From JAJYRX01 sp041655275 (GTDB lineage Bacteria > Pseudomonadota > Gammaproteobacteria > Burkholderiales > Burkholderiaceae_B): a stretch of DNA of 64,000 nucleotides. Below, piece after piece: positions 15,539-23,512 of this stretch. The stretch spans positions 1 through 64,000 of the forward strand of contig JBBAFU010000003.1 in the NCBI GenBank assembly GCA_041655275.1, given 5' to 3'. Below the pieces are notes generated by a model that was not told the DNA's origin, did not search any database, and saw only the letters and a list, made by a program, of their open reading frames with translations. Positions within the stretch are counted from its first letter, which is position 1, and the number at the start of each line of letters is the position of its first letter. A program made the position numbers and the translations under genes.

Positions 15539-16302
15539 GCAACACCCCGGCACGGGTGCCTGCGGGCTGCCTTCAAGCCACCGGCCTGCGCAAGATCTAC
15601 GGCAAGCGCACGGTCGTCCACGATGTCTCGCTGTCAGTCGCCGGCGGCGAAGTCGTCGGCCTGCTGGGGCCCAACGGTGCCGGCAAGACCACCAGCTTCT
15701 ACATGATCGTGGGCATCGTTCCCTGTGATGCCGGCCGCATCGAGATTGACGACACGGATATCACCAGCATGCCCATGCACCGGCGTGCCCGGATGGGGCT
15801 GTCCTACCTGCCCCAGGATGCCTCGGTCTTCCGGCGCCTGACCGTGGCGCAGAACATCCGCGCCGTGCTGGAGCTGCAGATCGGCCCGGACGGACGGCGT
15901 CTGGACCGCAAAGCGATCAACGCCAGTCTGGATACGCTGATCGACGAGCTGCAGATCAGACACATTCGCGACAATACGGCCATTTCGCTCTCCGGGGGCG
16001 AGCGCCGGCGGGTCGAGATTGCCCGTGCCCTGGCCACGCGACCGCGCTTCATCCTGCTGGACGAGCCTTTTGCGGGCGTCGATCCCATCGCCGTCATCGA
16101 AATCCAGCGCATCATCCATTTCCTGCGCCAGCGCGGTATCGGCGTACTCATCACGGACCACAATGTCCGCGAAACGCTGGGCATCTGCGACCGGGCCTAT
16201 ATCATCAATGAAGGCAAGGTGCTGGCCAGCGGCCATCCGGAAGACATCATCAGCAACCAGGATGTACGCCAGGTCTATCTGGGCCAGCATTTCCGCATGT
16301 AG
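15535..16302 (+). CDS. lptB: LPS export ABC transporter ATP-binding protein LptB
   Basis: ATPase that powers LPS extraction by LptFG. It has 255 residues with Walker A GPNGAGKTTS, the signature LSGGERRRVEIARAL, Walker B FILLDEPFAGVDP and the H-loop TDHNVRE. The LptB-specific FAGVDPIAV is present. The start is GTG 15535, in GTGA overlap with the lptA stop. In many proteobacteria rpoN follows lptB directly; here the next gene is hpf. Confidence 0.96.
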   Translation: MSNTPARVPAGCLQATGLRKIYGKRTVVHDVSLSVAGGEVVGLLGPNGAGKTTSFYMIVGIVPCDAGRIEIDDTDITSMPMHRRARMGLSYLPQDASVFRRLTVAQNIRAVLELQIGPDGRRLDRKAINASLDTLIDELQIRHIRDNTAISLSGGERRRVEIARALATRPRFILLDEPFAGVDPIAVIEIQRIIHFLRQRGIGVLITDHNVRETLGICDRAYIINEGKVLASGHPEDIISNQDVRQVYLGQHFRM

Positions 16303-16321
16303 GGCCGGCCTGCACCCCACG

Positions 16322-16333
16322 TGACATTTGTCA
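16322..16333. promoter_or_regulatory. Palindrome TGACA-TT-TGTCA upstream of hpf
   Basis: A perfect 5-2-5 palindrome lies 20 bp upstream of the -35 of the hpf promoter. The position suits an activator or an upstream operator. No known regulator is assigned, and so short a palindrome can arise by chance. Confidence 0.25.
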
Positions 16334-16352
16334 AAGCCTGACAGATTGAGGC

Positions 16353-16380
16353 TTGAATTTGGAAGCCTGCGCGCTACACT
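16353..16380 (+). promoter_or_regulatory. Sigma-70 promoter of hpf
   Basis: TTGAAT (16353-16358) and TACACT (16375-16380) are separated by 16 nt. This gives hpf its own promoter with a leader of about 85 nt. It lies in the interval that holds rpoN in related genomes. Confidence 0.5.
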
Positions 16381-16469
16381 GGATGCATGAGAAAGGATCA
16401 GCGGAGGTTCTCGCAAGCTATCTGTCCCACGCGCCAAGGCGCCGTCTTTCTTCATCAGGAGAGTCAAGC

Positions 16470-16805
16470 ATGAACCTGACAATCAGCGGTCGTCATTTCG
16501 AAGTCACACCCGCCATACGCGACTACGTCACGAACAAGCTCTCGCGACTGGACCGGCATTTCGACAGGGTCATTGAGTCCCAGGTCACCCTGTCACTGGA
16601 GCGGCTCAAGCACACTGCGGAAATCACGCTGCGCGTCTACGGCAAGGACATCCATTGCGCCGCCGACAATGAAAACCTGTATGCGGCCATCGACCTGCTC
16701 GCCGACAAGGTCGACCGCCAGATCGTCAAGGTCAAGGGCAAGATGCAGAACCATGACCACGAATCCGTCAAGCATCTGGAAACACCGGCGGAAAGCGCCG
16801 GCTGA
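16470..16805 (+). CDS. hpf: Ribosome hibernation-promoting factor (short HPF/YfiA family)
   Basis: Binds the 30S subunit and stalls ribosomes in stationary phase. It has 111 residues and starts MNLTISGRHFEVTPAIRDYV, typical of short HPF of beta- and gammaproteobacteria. It lacks the C-terminal dimerisation domain of long HPF. AGGAGA lies nine bases before ATG 16470. The frame is open upstream to 16353, but that part is the promoter region. It sits before ptsN, the classical order. Confidence 0.94.
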   Translation: MNLTISGRHFEVTPAIRDYVTNKLSRLDRHFDRVIESQVTLSLERLKHTAEITLRVYGKDIHCAADNENLYAAIDLLADKVDRQIVKVKGKMQNHDHESVKHLETPAESAG

Positions 16806-16833
16806 CACCGGGCGCAATGCACATGTGTCGCAG

Positions 16834-16854
16834 GCTCACGTCACGGACGTGAGC
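16834..16854 (+). other. Perfect 9-bp hairpin between hpf and ptsN
   Basis: GCTCACGTC (16834-16842), loop ACG, GACGTGAGC (16846-16854). No T-run follows, so it is not a normal Rho-independent terminator. It begins 28 nt after the hpf stop and could protect the hpf 3' end, set processing, or bind a protein. Confidence 0.45.
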
Positions 16855-16915
16855 TGCGCACAGCCACCCGTCGCGCCACCTCCCGCTGTGCTACCCGGCA
16901 CGACATGCAAGCTTC

Positions 16916-16921
16916 TATAAT
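16916..16921 (+). promoter_or_regulatory. Perfect -10 (TATAAT) six bases before ptsN
   Basis: TATAAT ends six bases before ATG 16928, so a transcript would begin at or next to the start codon and be leaderless. The matching -35 position (about 16893-16898) is poor. The gene may also be read through from hpf. Confidence 0.4.
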
Positions 16922-16927
16922 GAAGTG

Positions 16928-17383
16928 ATGAACCTCACCGCGCGAATCCTGCCACTGTCCAACATCGTCCTCGACCTGGCAGTCACCAGCAAGAAAAGGG
17001 CTTTCGAGCAGGCCGGGCTGCTGTTCGAGAACAATCAGGGCATTGAGCGCACGCTCGTGTTCCACAGCCTCATCAGCCGCGAGCGCCTGGGCTCCACAGC
17101 ACTGGGCCACGGCGTGGCCGTACCGCATGGCCGCATCAAGAATCTCAAGGAACCCTGTGCCGCCTTCTTTCGCCTGACCGAGCCCGTACGCTTCGACGCC
17201 TCCGACGGCCGCACAGCGCATCTGCTGTTCATCCTGCTGGTTCCCGAAACCGCCACCCAGCTTCACCTGGATCTGCTGGCCGAGATCGCGCGCCTGATGT
17301 CCGATGAGGAAATCCGCCACCTCCTGGCCACCGAAACCGAGCCCGGGGTCATCCACGACCTGCTGGTCGGGCAGACCGTCTGA
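16928..17383 (+). CDS. ptsN: Nitrogen-PTS enzyme IIA (PtsN)
   Basis: Cytoplasmic phosphoacceptor of the nitrogen phosphotransferase system. It has 151 residues; the phosphorylated histidine is H67 in GHGVAVPHGR. It regulates potassium transport, sensor kinases and other partners rather than sugar uptake. A GTG at 16925 is an alternative first codon. hprK starts nine bases after its stop. The HPr and enzyme I partners are not in the window. Confidence 0.95.
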   Translation: MNLTARILPLSNIVLDLAVTSKKRAFEQAGLLFENNQGIERTLVFHSLISRERLGSTALGHGVAVPHGRIKNLKEPCAAFFRLTEPVRFDASDGRTAHLLFILLVPETATQLHLDLLAEIARLMSDEEIRHLLATETEPGVIHDLLVGQTV

Positions 17384-17392
17384 CGCATCGCC

Positions 17393-18325
17393 ATGGTCAC
17401 CATCCAGGAACTCGTGAAGGACAATGAGGACCGGATTGCCTTCACATGGATCACCGGCGAGAACGCCGCCCAGCATGTCATTGCTGACGACCATGGTGCA
17501 TCGGGCGCCGAGCTGGTCGGCCACCTGAACCTCATCCATCCGTCGCGCATTCAGGTGCTGGGCGCCCAGGAGCTGCAGTACTACATCCGCTTCGACCTGC
17601 GCCGGCGCCTGCACCACCTCGAGGATCTGGTCGCCGGCGGCATCCCGGCCATCATGCTGGCCGACGGCATAGAGCCGCCCGGCGATCTGGTTGAATTCTG
17701 CCGGATGCGCGATATCCCGCTGCTGGCCACCCCGGTCGCTGCCGCACGCCTCATCGACCTGCTGCGCATCTATCTCGGCAAGCGCCTGGCGCCGCGCACA
17801 CTGGTGCATGGCGTCTTCATGGATGTACTGGGCCTGGGGGTACTCATCATGGGTGAATCAGGCCTGGGCAAGAGCGAACTGGCACTGGAACTCATCTCGC
17901 GCGGTCACGGTCTGGTGGCCGACGATGCGGTCGAGCTCATGCGCAGTGCCCCCAACATGATTGAAGGACGCTGCCCGCCCCTGTTGCAGAACCTGCTCGA
18001 AGTGCGTGGCCTGGGGCTGCTGGACATCCGCACCATCTTCGGTGAAACCTCGGTACGTCGCAAGAAGAAGCTCAAGCTCATCGTGCAGCTGATGCGCACC
18101 ACGCCCGATGGCTTCGAGCGCCTGCCCATGCAGGACCAGACCGAGGATGTGCTGGGCCTGCCCATACGCCGTGTGCGCCTGCAGGTCGCCGCCGGGCGCA
18201 ACCTTGCCGTGCTCGTCGAGGCGGCCGTGCGCAATACCATCCTCACCCTGCGCGGCATTGATACCATGGAGGCGTTCATGAAACGCCATGCGCAAGCCAT
18301 CAGGGAAAGCTCGCGCCGGCCCTGA
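17393..18325 (+). CDS. hprK: HPr kinase/phosphorylase
   Basis: Phosphorylates and dephosphorylates a serine of HPr. It has 310 residues. The N-terminal domain is followed by Walker A GESGLGKSE near residue 155 and the HprK signature around EVRGLGLLDIRTIFGETSVRRKKK, with RLPMQDQTEDVLG and PIRRVRLQVAAGRNLAVLVEAA near the C-terminus. In betaproteobacteria, which mostly lack sugar PTS, it links HPr to regulation. It sits between ptsN and rapZ as expected. Confidence 0.95.
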   Translation: MVTIQELVKDNEDRIAFTWITGENAAQHVIADDHGASGAELVGHLNLIHPSRIQVLGAQELQYYIRFDLRRRLHHLEDLVAGGIPAIMLADGIEPPGDLVEFCRMRDIPLLATPVAAARLIDLLRIYLGKRLAPRTLVHGVFMDVLGLGVLIMGESGLGKSELALELISRGHGLVADDAVELMRSAPNMIEGRCPPLLQNLLEVRGLGLLDIRTIFGETSVRRKKKLKLIVQLMRTTPDGFERLPMQDQTEDVLGLPIRRVRLQVAAGRNLAVLVEAAVRNTILTLRGIDTMEAFMKRHAQAIRESSRRP

Positions 18326-18371
18326 AAGCGGCCCGCTTCGCAACTGCCAGAGGGTGGACGCCATCAACAAC

Positions 18372-19244
18372 ATGCTCAGCATCGTGCTCATCACCGGAAT
18401 CTCGGGCTCCGGAAAGTCCCTCGCCCTGCGCCTGCTCGAAGACGCAAGCTATACCTGTGTCGACAATCTGCCCGTGCGCCTGCTCCATGACTTCATCGCC
18501 TATACGCGCGAGACGGGCCAGCGTCATGTGGCCGTGGCCATGGATGCCCGCTCCCACGATGCGCTCGACGAGTTGCCCGGCGTCATCACCAGCCTGCGTG
18601 CGCGCGGCACCGCCGTGCGTGTCATCTTCCTGGATGCCAGTGATGACGCACTGCGCCAGCGCTATTCCGAATCCCGGCGGCGCCATCCACTGGCCGACCG
18701 CCTCAAGCCGGGCGCCGGTGCGCCCTCGCTGCAGCAATGCATAGACGCCGAGCGTGACATGCTGGCCGGCCTGCGTGAGCAGGAGCATGTCATCGACACG
18801 AGTGACCTGACGCCGGGACAGCTGCGCGCCTGGGTGCTGGAACTGGTACAGGCCGACAGGGCCCCGGTGCTGCTCACCTTCGAATCATTTGCCTACAAGC
18901 GCGGTGTACCCGGCGACGCCGATCTTGTCTTCGACGTGCGCTGCCTGCCCAATCCGCACTATATCGCCGCCCTGCGCCCCCTCACCGGACGCGACGCGCC
19001 TGTGGCACAATGGTTGTCACAATACGATGCCGTGCAACACATGCTGGCCGACATCGGCGGCTTCATACGCCGCTGGCTGCCCGCCTGGGTGCAGGATACG
19101 CGCAGCTACCTCACGGTTGCCATCGGCTGCACGGGCGGCCAGCACCGTTCGGTCTACATGTGCGAGCAGCTGGCACGGCAGTTTTCCGACCATGCGCCGG
19201 TGCTGGTGCGCCACCGCAACCAGCCGGTGCCAGAAACGCCATGA
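18372..19244 (+). CDS. rapZ: RNase adapter protein RapZ
   Basis: P-loop protein that in E. coli targets the GlmZ small RNA for RNase E cleavage and senses glucosamine-6-phosphate. It has 290 residues. Walker A GISGSGKS lies at residues 9-16, and the C-terminal sensor domain holds FESFAYKRGVPGDADLVFDVR and IGCTGGQHRSVY. ATG 18372 gives the standard start (MLSIVLITGISGSGKS). A GTG at 18354 would add six residues. Neither has a strong ribosome site. The stop overlaps rlpA (ATGA). GlmZ is unproven in this group, so the RNA target is open. Confidence 0.92.
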   Translation: MLSIVLITGISGSGKSLALRLLEDASYTCVDNLPVRLLHDFIAYTRETGQRHVAVAMDARSHDALDELPGVITSLRARGTAVRVIFLDASDDALRQRYSESRRRHPLADRLKPGAGAPSLQQCIDAERDMLAGLREQEHVIDTSDLTPGQLRAWVLELVQADRAPVLLTFESFAYKRGVPGDADLVFDVRCLPNPHYIAALRPLTGRDAPVAQWLSQYDAVQHMLADIGGFIRRWLPAWVQDTRSYLTVAIGCTGGQHRSVYMCEQLARQFSDHAPVLVRHRNQPVPETP

Positions 19245-20179
19245 TTCGTGCACTGCTTCTCCTGGCCGGTGGTGCCCTCATCCTGACGGGCTGCTCCGGC
19301 TCGCCAAAACAGGCAGCCGGCGGCGGCTATTACAAGGACGATGGTCCCGGCAGTCATGTGCCCGCCAACATCGCGGCAATCCCCGATGCCGTCCCGCGCA
19401 TCGAGACGCCGGCCACAGCCAATCTGCGCCCGTACGCCGTATTCGGCCGGCGCTATACACCCATAGGCGCCGACCAGCCCTTGCGTCAGGAAGGCATTGC
19501 CTCGTGGTACGGGCGCAAGTTCCACGGCCGCAAGACGGCCAATGGCGAGCGCTACGACATGTATGCCATGACGGCCGCCCACCCGACGCTGCCGCTGCCC
19601 AGTTACGCACGCGTCACCCACGCGCGCAACGGCCAGTCCATCATCGTGCGCATCAATGATCGCGGCCCCTTCCACAGCGGGCGCATCATCGACCTCTCTT
19701 ATGTGGCAGCCGCCAAGCTGGGACTCATCGGCCCGGGCAGCGGCCCGGTCATCGTCGAAGCCATCACGAACACTGAAATCCGCAGCGCTGCCGGACCGGG
19801 CAAACCGGTAGCGACGCAGGCCGCCGTCCTTGCCACTGCACCGGTTGCCGACCCGCTTGCCGGGCTCATCAACCGGACCCATGCGGCTGACAGTGTGCGG
19901 GAACAGGCCGGATACTTCCTGCAATTCGGCGCTTTCAGCGCGCATGACAATGCGCTGGCGCTGGCACGCCGGCTGAATCATGAGCTTGCCGGGATGGACA
20001 CACCGCCGGCCGCCATCAGCAGCACGGCTGATCTGTACCGTGTGCGCATGGGGCCCTATCCATCGCGCCAGCAGGCCCTGGATGCCGCCGCCCGCATCCA
20101 GGATTCGACCGGCCGCCGGGCCAGCTTCATACGACATGACGGTAAGGACACCCTCGTGCGCCAGGCCGCCTCACTCTGA
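19241..20179 (+). CDS. rlpA: Septal-ring lytic transglycosylase RlpA (lipoprotein)
   Basis: Outer-membrane lipoprotein acting on denuded peptidoglycan at the septum. It has 312 residues. The lipobox LTGC places the lipidated cysteine near residue 18. The double-psi barrel holds GIASWYGRKFHGRKTANGE and VRINDRGPFHSGRIIDLS, with the catalytic-region aspartate and histidine. A C-terminal SPOR domain begins near residue 222 (GYFLQFGAFSAHDNAL). It overlaps rapZ by four bases and is convergent with rsmI by nine bases. Confidence 0.92.
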   Translation: MIRALLLLAGGALILTGCSGSPKQAAGGGYYKDDGPGSHVPANIAAIPDAVPRIETPATANLRPYAVFGRRYTPIGADQPLRQEGIASWYGRKFHGRKTANGERYDMYAMTAAHPTLPLPSYARVTHARNGQSIIVRINDRGPFHSGRIIDLSYVAAAKLGLIGPGSGPVIVEAITNTEIRSAAGPGKPVATQAAVLATAPVADPLAGLINRTHAADSVREQAGYFLQFGAFSAHDNALALARRLNHELAGMDTPPAAISSTADLYRVRMGPYPSRQQALDAAARIQDSTGRRASFIRHDGKDTLVRQAASL

Positions 20180-21115
20180 TCCGGCCTGCGAAGCCGCCAG
20201 CGCCAGCCGGTAGGCATCATCCCGCCCCAGGTCACAGGCACGCGCCAGAACCCGCGCCACATCGCGTACCGACAGGTGCTCGAGCAATATCACAGCCAGA
20301 CGGTGCGCTGCATCCACCGCAGGATCATCCGGCGTGTCACGCGCGACTGCGGCATGCACAATGAGCACAAACTCGCCGCGCTGGCGCTGCCCGTGTGCCG
20401 CCAGCCAGCCGGCCGCCTCGCCCGCCGGCAGGGTGACAATCTCCTCAAAGCGCTTGGTCAGTTCGCGGGCGATGGTCAGTTCACGTGCGGGACCGGCCAC
20501 CGCAACAATATCCGCCAGACAGGCCGGCAGGCGATGCGGCACCTCATAGATCACCGCCGGTGCCGGCAGCGCACACCAGTGCTGCAGCCAGCGCTGTCGC
20601 GCCGCGCTGCGCGGCGGTGCAAATCCGGCAAAGACGAAGGCCGGATTCTCATCCGAGGTGGCACCACTGGCCATGAGTGCCGCCAGGGCGGCGCTGGGGC
20701 CGGGAATGGGCACCACCCTGAGGCCTGCAGCATGCACGGCGCGCACGATGCGCGCCCCGGGGTCGCTGACTGCGGGCGAGCCGGCGTCCGAGACCAGGGC
20801 CACGCGCTCGCCGGCCTGCAGACGTGCCACGATGGCCTGCGCCGCACGCGCCTCGTTATGGCGATGCGCCGCCAGAAGCGGTGTCTCGACCCCCCAGGCC
20901 TGTACAAGCGTGCGCGTGGCCCGGGTATCCTCCGCAGCAATCACATCACAGCGCAGAAGTGCCTGCCAGGCACGCAGGCTCAGATCCGCAAGATTGCCGA
21001 TGGGCGTGGCCACAACGTACAGTACACCGCAAGGCCAGTCTTGAGCCATGCTACGTTCAAGCATCTGCTGCAGCCGGTGCATCGGCGGCTTCATGACGGC
21101 ATCCGGCAAGCTCAT
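20171..21115 (-). CDS. rsmI: 16S rRNA (cytidine(1402)-2'-O)-methyltransferase
   Basis: SAM-dependent 2'-O-methylation of C1402 in the ribosomal P site. It has 314 residues with VLYVVATPIGNLADLSLRA near the start, EDTRATRTL, ALVSDAGSPAVSDPG and VPIPGPSAALAAL, all typical of the tetrapyrrole-methylase fold of RsmI. ATG 21115 is chosen because GAGGGG lies nine bases upstream. The longer frame would begin at a TTG. It diverges from yraN, the conserved rsmI/yraN arrangement. Confidence 0.93.
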   Translation of the reverse strand: MSLPDAVMKPPMHRLQQMLERSMAQDWPCGVLYVVATPIGNLADLSLRAWQALLRCDVIAAEDTRATRTLVQAWGVETPLLAAHRHNEARAAQAIVARLQAGERVALVSDAGSPAVSDPGARIVRAVHAAGLRVVPIPGPSAALAALMASGATSDENPAFVFAGFAPPRSAARQRWLQHWCALPAPAVIYEVPHRLPACLADIVAVAGPARELTIARELTKRFEEIVTLPAGEAAGWLAAHGQRQRGEFVLIVHAAVARDTPDDPAVDAAHRLAVILLEHLSVRDVARVLARACDLGRDDAYRLALAASQAGSE

Positions 21116-21147
21116 CTTCGCACCCCTCAATCACGTTTGCGCCCATT

Positions 21148-21699
21148 ATGCCTCACCGGACCCGAGGTTCCCGCAAGCCCGCCATCGCCTGCATGGGGCT
21201 GGATGCGGCCACCGCCGAACGCATTGGACAGGCCGTACACATCCGGCAGGCCGATGCACGCGCAGGCACCCGTCAGCCATCGCCAGACCGGCTGACAGCC
21301 CCGGAACACACACCCGCACCGGCCCGGATCCTTGGCGCAAGGGGAGAGGCGCTGGCCGCGCGGCACCTGGAGCAGGCCGGCCTGGAAATCCTGGCGCGCA
21401 ATCTGGGCTGGAAGGGCGGCGAAATCGATCTTGTCGCCCGGGCCGGGCCGGTACTCGTCTTTGTGGAAGTGCGCCTGCGAACACGATCCAGCCATGGCGG
21501 GGCGGGCGCCAGCATCAACGCCGCCAAGCGCCGGCGTCTCATCCGCACGGCGTACTATTTCCTGCCCACCCTGTGCCGGCGTCACTTCCGGGGATTCACG
21601 CCGCCCTGCCGTTTCGATGCCGTCTGCATCGAGCAGGGCCGGCTCCAGTGGATACCCGATGCCTTCACCGTCCAGGATGCCGCCACCCCGCGAACATGA
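21148..21699 (+). CDS. yraN: YraN family protein (UPF0102, nuclease-like)
   Basis: Endonuclease-like protein of uncertain function, usually near rsmI and diaA. It has 183 residues against about 120 in most members. The conserved domain begins near residue 63 (GARGEALAARHLEQAG) and keeps GWKGGEIDLVAR and VFVEVRLR, the E-D-E-x-K-like restriction fold. Arginine stands where lysine is usual in EVK. The first 60 residues are an extra, Ala/Arg-rich extension without motif. No internal start codon sits closer to the domain. Confidence 0.82.
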   Translation: MPHRTRGSRKPAIACMGLDAATAERIGQAVHIRQADARAGTRQPSPDRLTAPEHTPAPARILGARGEALAARHLEQAGLEILARNLGWKGGEIDLVARAGPVLVFVEVRLRTRSSHGGAGASINAAKRRRLIRTAYYFLPTLCRRHFRGFTPPCRFDAVCIEQGRLQWIPDAFTVQDAATPRT

Positions 21700-21711
21700 G
21701 ACAATAGCGTC

Positions 21712-22308
21712 ATGGATATGACACCCCTCATGGCGTCCCATTTCGATGATGCCATCGATACCTTTCGCAGCAGCGCCCGGGCGCTGGCCGAACCCATGGC
21801 GCAGGCGGTTGAACTCGCCTTCGGCACGCTGTCGGCAAACGGGCGCATCCTCGCCTGCGGCAACGGCGGCTCGGCGGCCGACGCCCAGCACTTCGTTGCA
21901 GAGCTTGTGGGTCGCTTCGAGCGTGAACGCCTGCCGCTGGCCGGCATCGCGCTCAATACGGATACCGCCATCCTGAGCGCCGTCAGCAATGATTACGGTT
22001 TCGAGCACGTCTTCGCACGCCAGGTCGACGCTCTGGGCCAGCCGGGAGACGTGCTGGTCGCCATCAGCACCAGCGGCAATTCGCCCAATGTACTGCACGC
22101 CATTGCCTCGGCCCATGATCGCGACATGCCCGTGATCGCCCTGACCGGCAGGGGCGGTGGACAGGCAGGCGCGCAACTGCTGCCGGGCGACATTCATCTG
22201 TGCGTGCCGCACGACCGCACCATGCGCATCCAGGAAGTCCATATCCTGCTGCTCCACGCCCTGTGCGATGGCATCGACGCCCTTCTTCTCGGAGATCACG
22301 CACCATGA
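21712..22308 (+). CDS. gmhA: Phosphosugar isomerase of the GmhA/DiaA group
   Basis: SIS-fold protein of 198 residues with ILACGNGGSAADAQHFVAEL, ALNTDTAIL, AISTSGNSPNVL and RIQEVHILLLHALC. Gene order (rsmI, yraN, this, dolP) matches E. coli diaA, which binds DnaA. However, it keeps the Glu of GmhA (HFVAELVGR) and a second His in the C-terminal helix (EVHILLLH) that E. coli DiaA lacks. Sedoheptulose-7-phosphate isomerase activity for LPS heptose therefore remains possible. GACAAT ends six bases before the ATG and no ribosome site is seen. The stop overlaps dolP (ATGA). Confidence 0.8.
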   Translation: MDMTPLMASHFDDAIDTFRSSARALAEPMAQAVELAFGTLSANGRILACGNGGSAADAQHFVAELVGRFERERLPLAGIALNTDTAILSAVSNDYGFEHVFARQVDALGQPGDVLVAISTSGNSPNVLHAIASAHDRDMPVIALTGRGGGQAGAQLLPGDIHLCVPHDRTMRIQEVHILLLHALCDGIDALLLGDHAP

Positions 22309-22985
22309 ATCTGCGCAGCCTGATTACACTGTCTGCCCTTCTTGCCACCACAGTCATTGCTTCCGCCTGCGCCCCCCTGATCGTGGGCGGCACGGCAGCC
22401 ACAACGGCCATCGTTGCCAGCGATCGCCGCACAACCGGCGAACAGGTCGAGGACCAGTCGATAGAACTCAAGGTCCAGGCTGAAATGCGTCGCCTGTTCG
22501 ATGACAAGGCGCGCGTGGGCGTCACCGCCTACGCCGGCTGGGTACTGCTCACCGGTGATGTTCCCGACGAGGAAGGCAAGCGCCGGGCCGGCGAAGCCGC
22601 CGGCCAGGTGGAAAAGGTCGTCAGGGTGTTCAACGAACTGCGCCCGGGCCCGATCACCCCGCTGGGCACCCGCTCGCGCGATGCCTGGATCACCTCCAAG
22701 GTGAAAACAGCCCTGATCAGCACAAAGCAGGTGCCCAGCCGTACAATGGTCATCAAGACCGAGCGCGATGTGGTCTATCTGATGGGCAAGGTCACCACGG
22801 CCGAAGCCGACAGGGCGGCCATCATGGCGTCCTCGGTCAGTGGCGTGGGCAGGGTGGTGAAGCTGTTCGAGCTCATCTCGCCCGAAAGCCTGCTTGACCC
22901 GGCCGAAGCGAACCGCCCGGCAGCCGATGGTGCGGCAACACCCGGCGACAACGACAGTGGCGTCGAGACCCTGCCGGTCAACTAG
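22305..22985 (+). CDS. dolP: BON-domain outer-membrane lipoprotein (DolP/YraP)
   Basis: Envelope-integrity lipoprotein of 226 residues. The signal peptide ends in the lipobox-like SACAPLIVGG, with the cysteine near residue 22. Two BON domains follow: about 47-115 (DQSIELKVQAEMRRLF) and 125-195 (DAWITSKVKTALIS). The segment RTTGEQVEDQ before the first BON domain is typical of the family. E. coli DolP binds anionic lipids at the division site. It is coupled to the upstream isomerase by a 4-nt overlap. Confidence 0.9.
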   Translation: MNLRSLITLSALLATTVIASACAPLIVGGTAATTAIVASDRRTTGEQVEDQSIELKVQAEMRRLFDDKARVGVTAYAGWVLLTGDVPDEEGKRRAGEAAGQVEKVVRVFNELRPGPITPLGTRSRDAWITSKVKTALISTKQVPSRTMVIKTERDVVYLMGKVTTAEADRAAIMASSVSGVGRVVKLFELISPESLLDPAEANRPAADGAATPGDNDSGVETLPVN

Positions 22986-23014
22986 CCCGCCCCCGCATTG
23001 TTGATGGATGTCAC

Positions 23015-23512
23015 ATGTCCTGCTTCAGAATCCTGCGCCTTGTGCTGGCTGCCGCCAGTGCGCTCATGATCGCCGCCTGCTCGGGCGGCCCGGCCGGCAC
23101 GGCCCCCGAGGTCACCTTCACCGGACTCGACGGCCAGAAGATCACCACCAGCGATTTGCGCGGCAAGGTGGTGCTGATCAAGTTCTGGGCCACCGACTGC
23201 ACCACCTGCGTGGCGCAGATGCCGGACACCATCCGCCATTACCAGAACCTGTCGCCACGCGGCTACGAGACCATTGCCGTCGCCATGCAGCACGATCCCG
23301 AATCCTATGTGCGCAACTTCACGGAATCGCGCCGCCTGCCGTTCATGGTGGCCATGGACAGCGATGGCAGCATCGCAAAAGCCTTCGATGATGTGAAGAT
23401 GACACCCACGCTCTATCTGATCGACAAGAAAGGCAACATCCTCAAGCGCTACCTGGGCAATTATGACGAGGACAACTTCCTCGCCACCGTGAACAAGGCG
23501 CTGGCCGGATAA
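23015..23512 (+). CDS. TlpA-like thioredoxin-fold lipoprotein
   Basis: Thiol-disulfide exchange protein on the periplasmic side, 165 residues. The lipobox IAAC places the lipid cysteine near residue 22. The redox motif is C-T-T-C in KFWATDCTTCVAQMP, with the cis-proline segment MTPTLYLIDKKG. AhpC/TSA-type members assist cytochrome c maturation or oxidative protection. The role here is not fixed. Its last 52 nt overlap the 3' end of the dehydrogenase gene on the other strand. Confidence 0.82.
   Translation: MSCFRILRLVLAAASALMIAACSGGPAGTAPEVTFTGLDGQKITTSDLRGKVVLIKFWATDCTTCVAQMPDTIRHYQNLSPRGYETIAVAMQHDPESYVRNFTESRRLPFMVAMDSDGSIAKAFDDVKMTPTLYLIDKKGNILKRYLGNYDEDNFLATVNKALAG

Noticed and set aside
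16834..16854. Rho-independent terminator after hpf
   Set aside because: The stem is perfect but no T-run follows on either strand.
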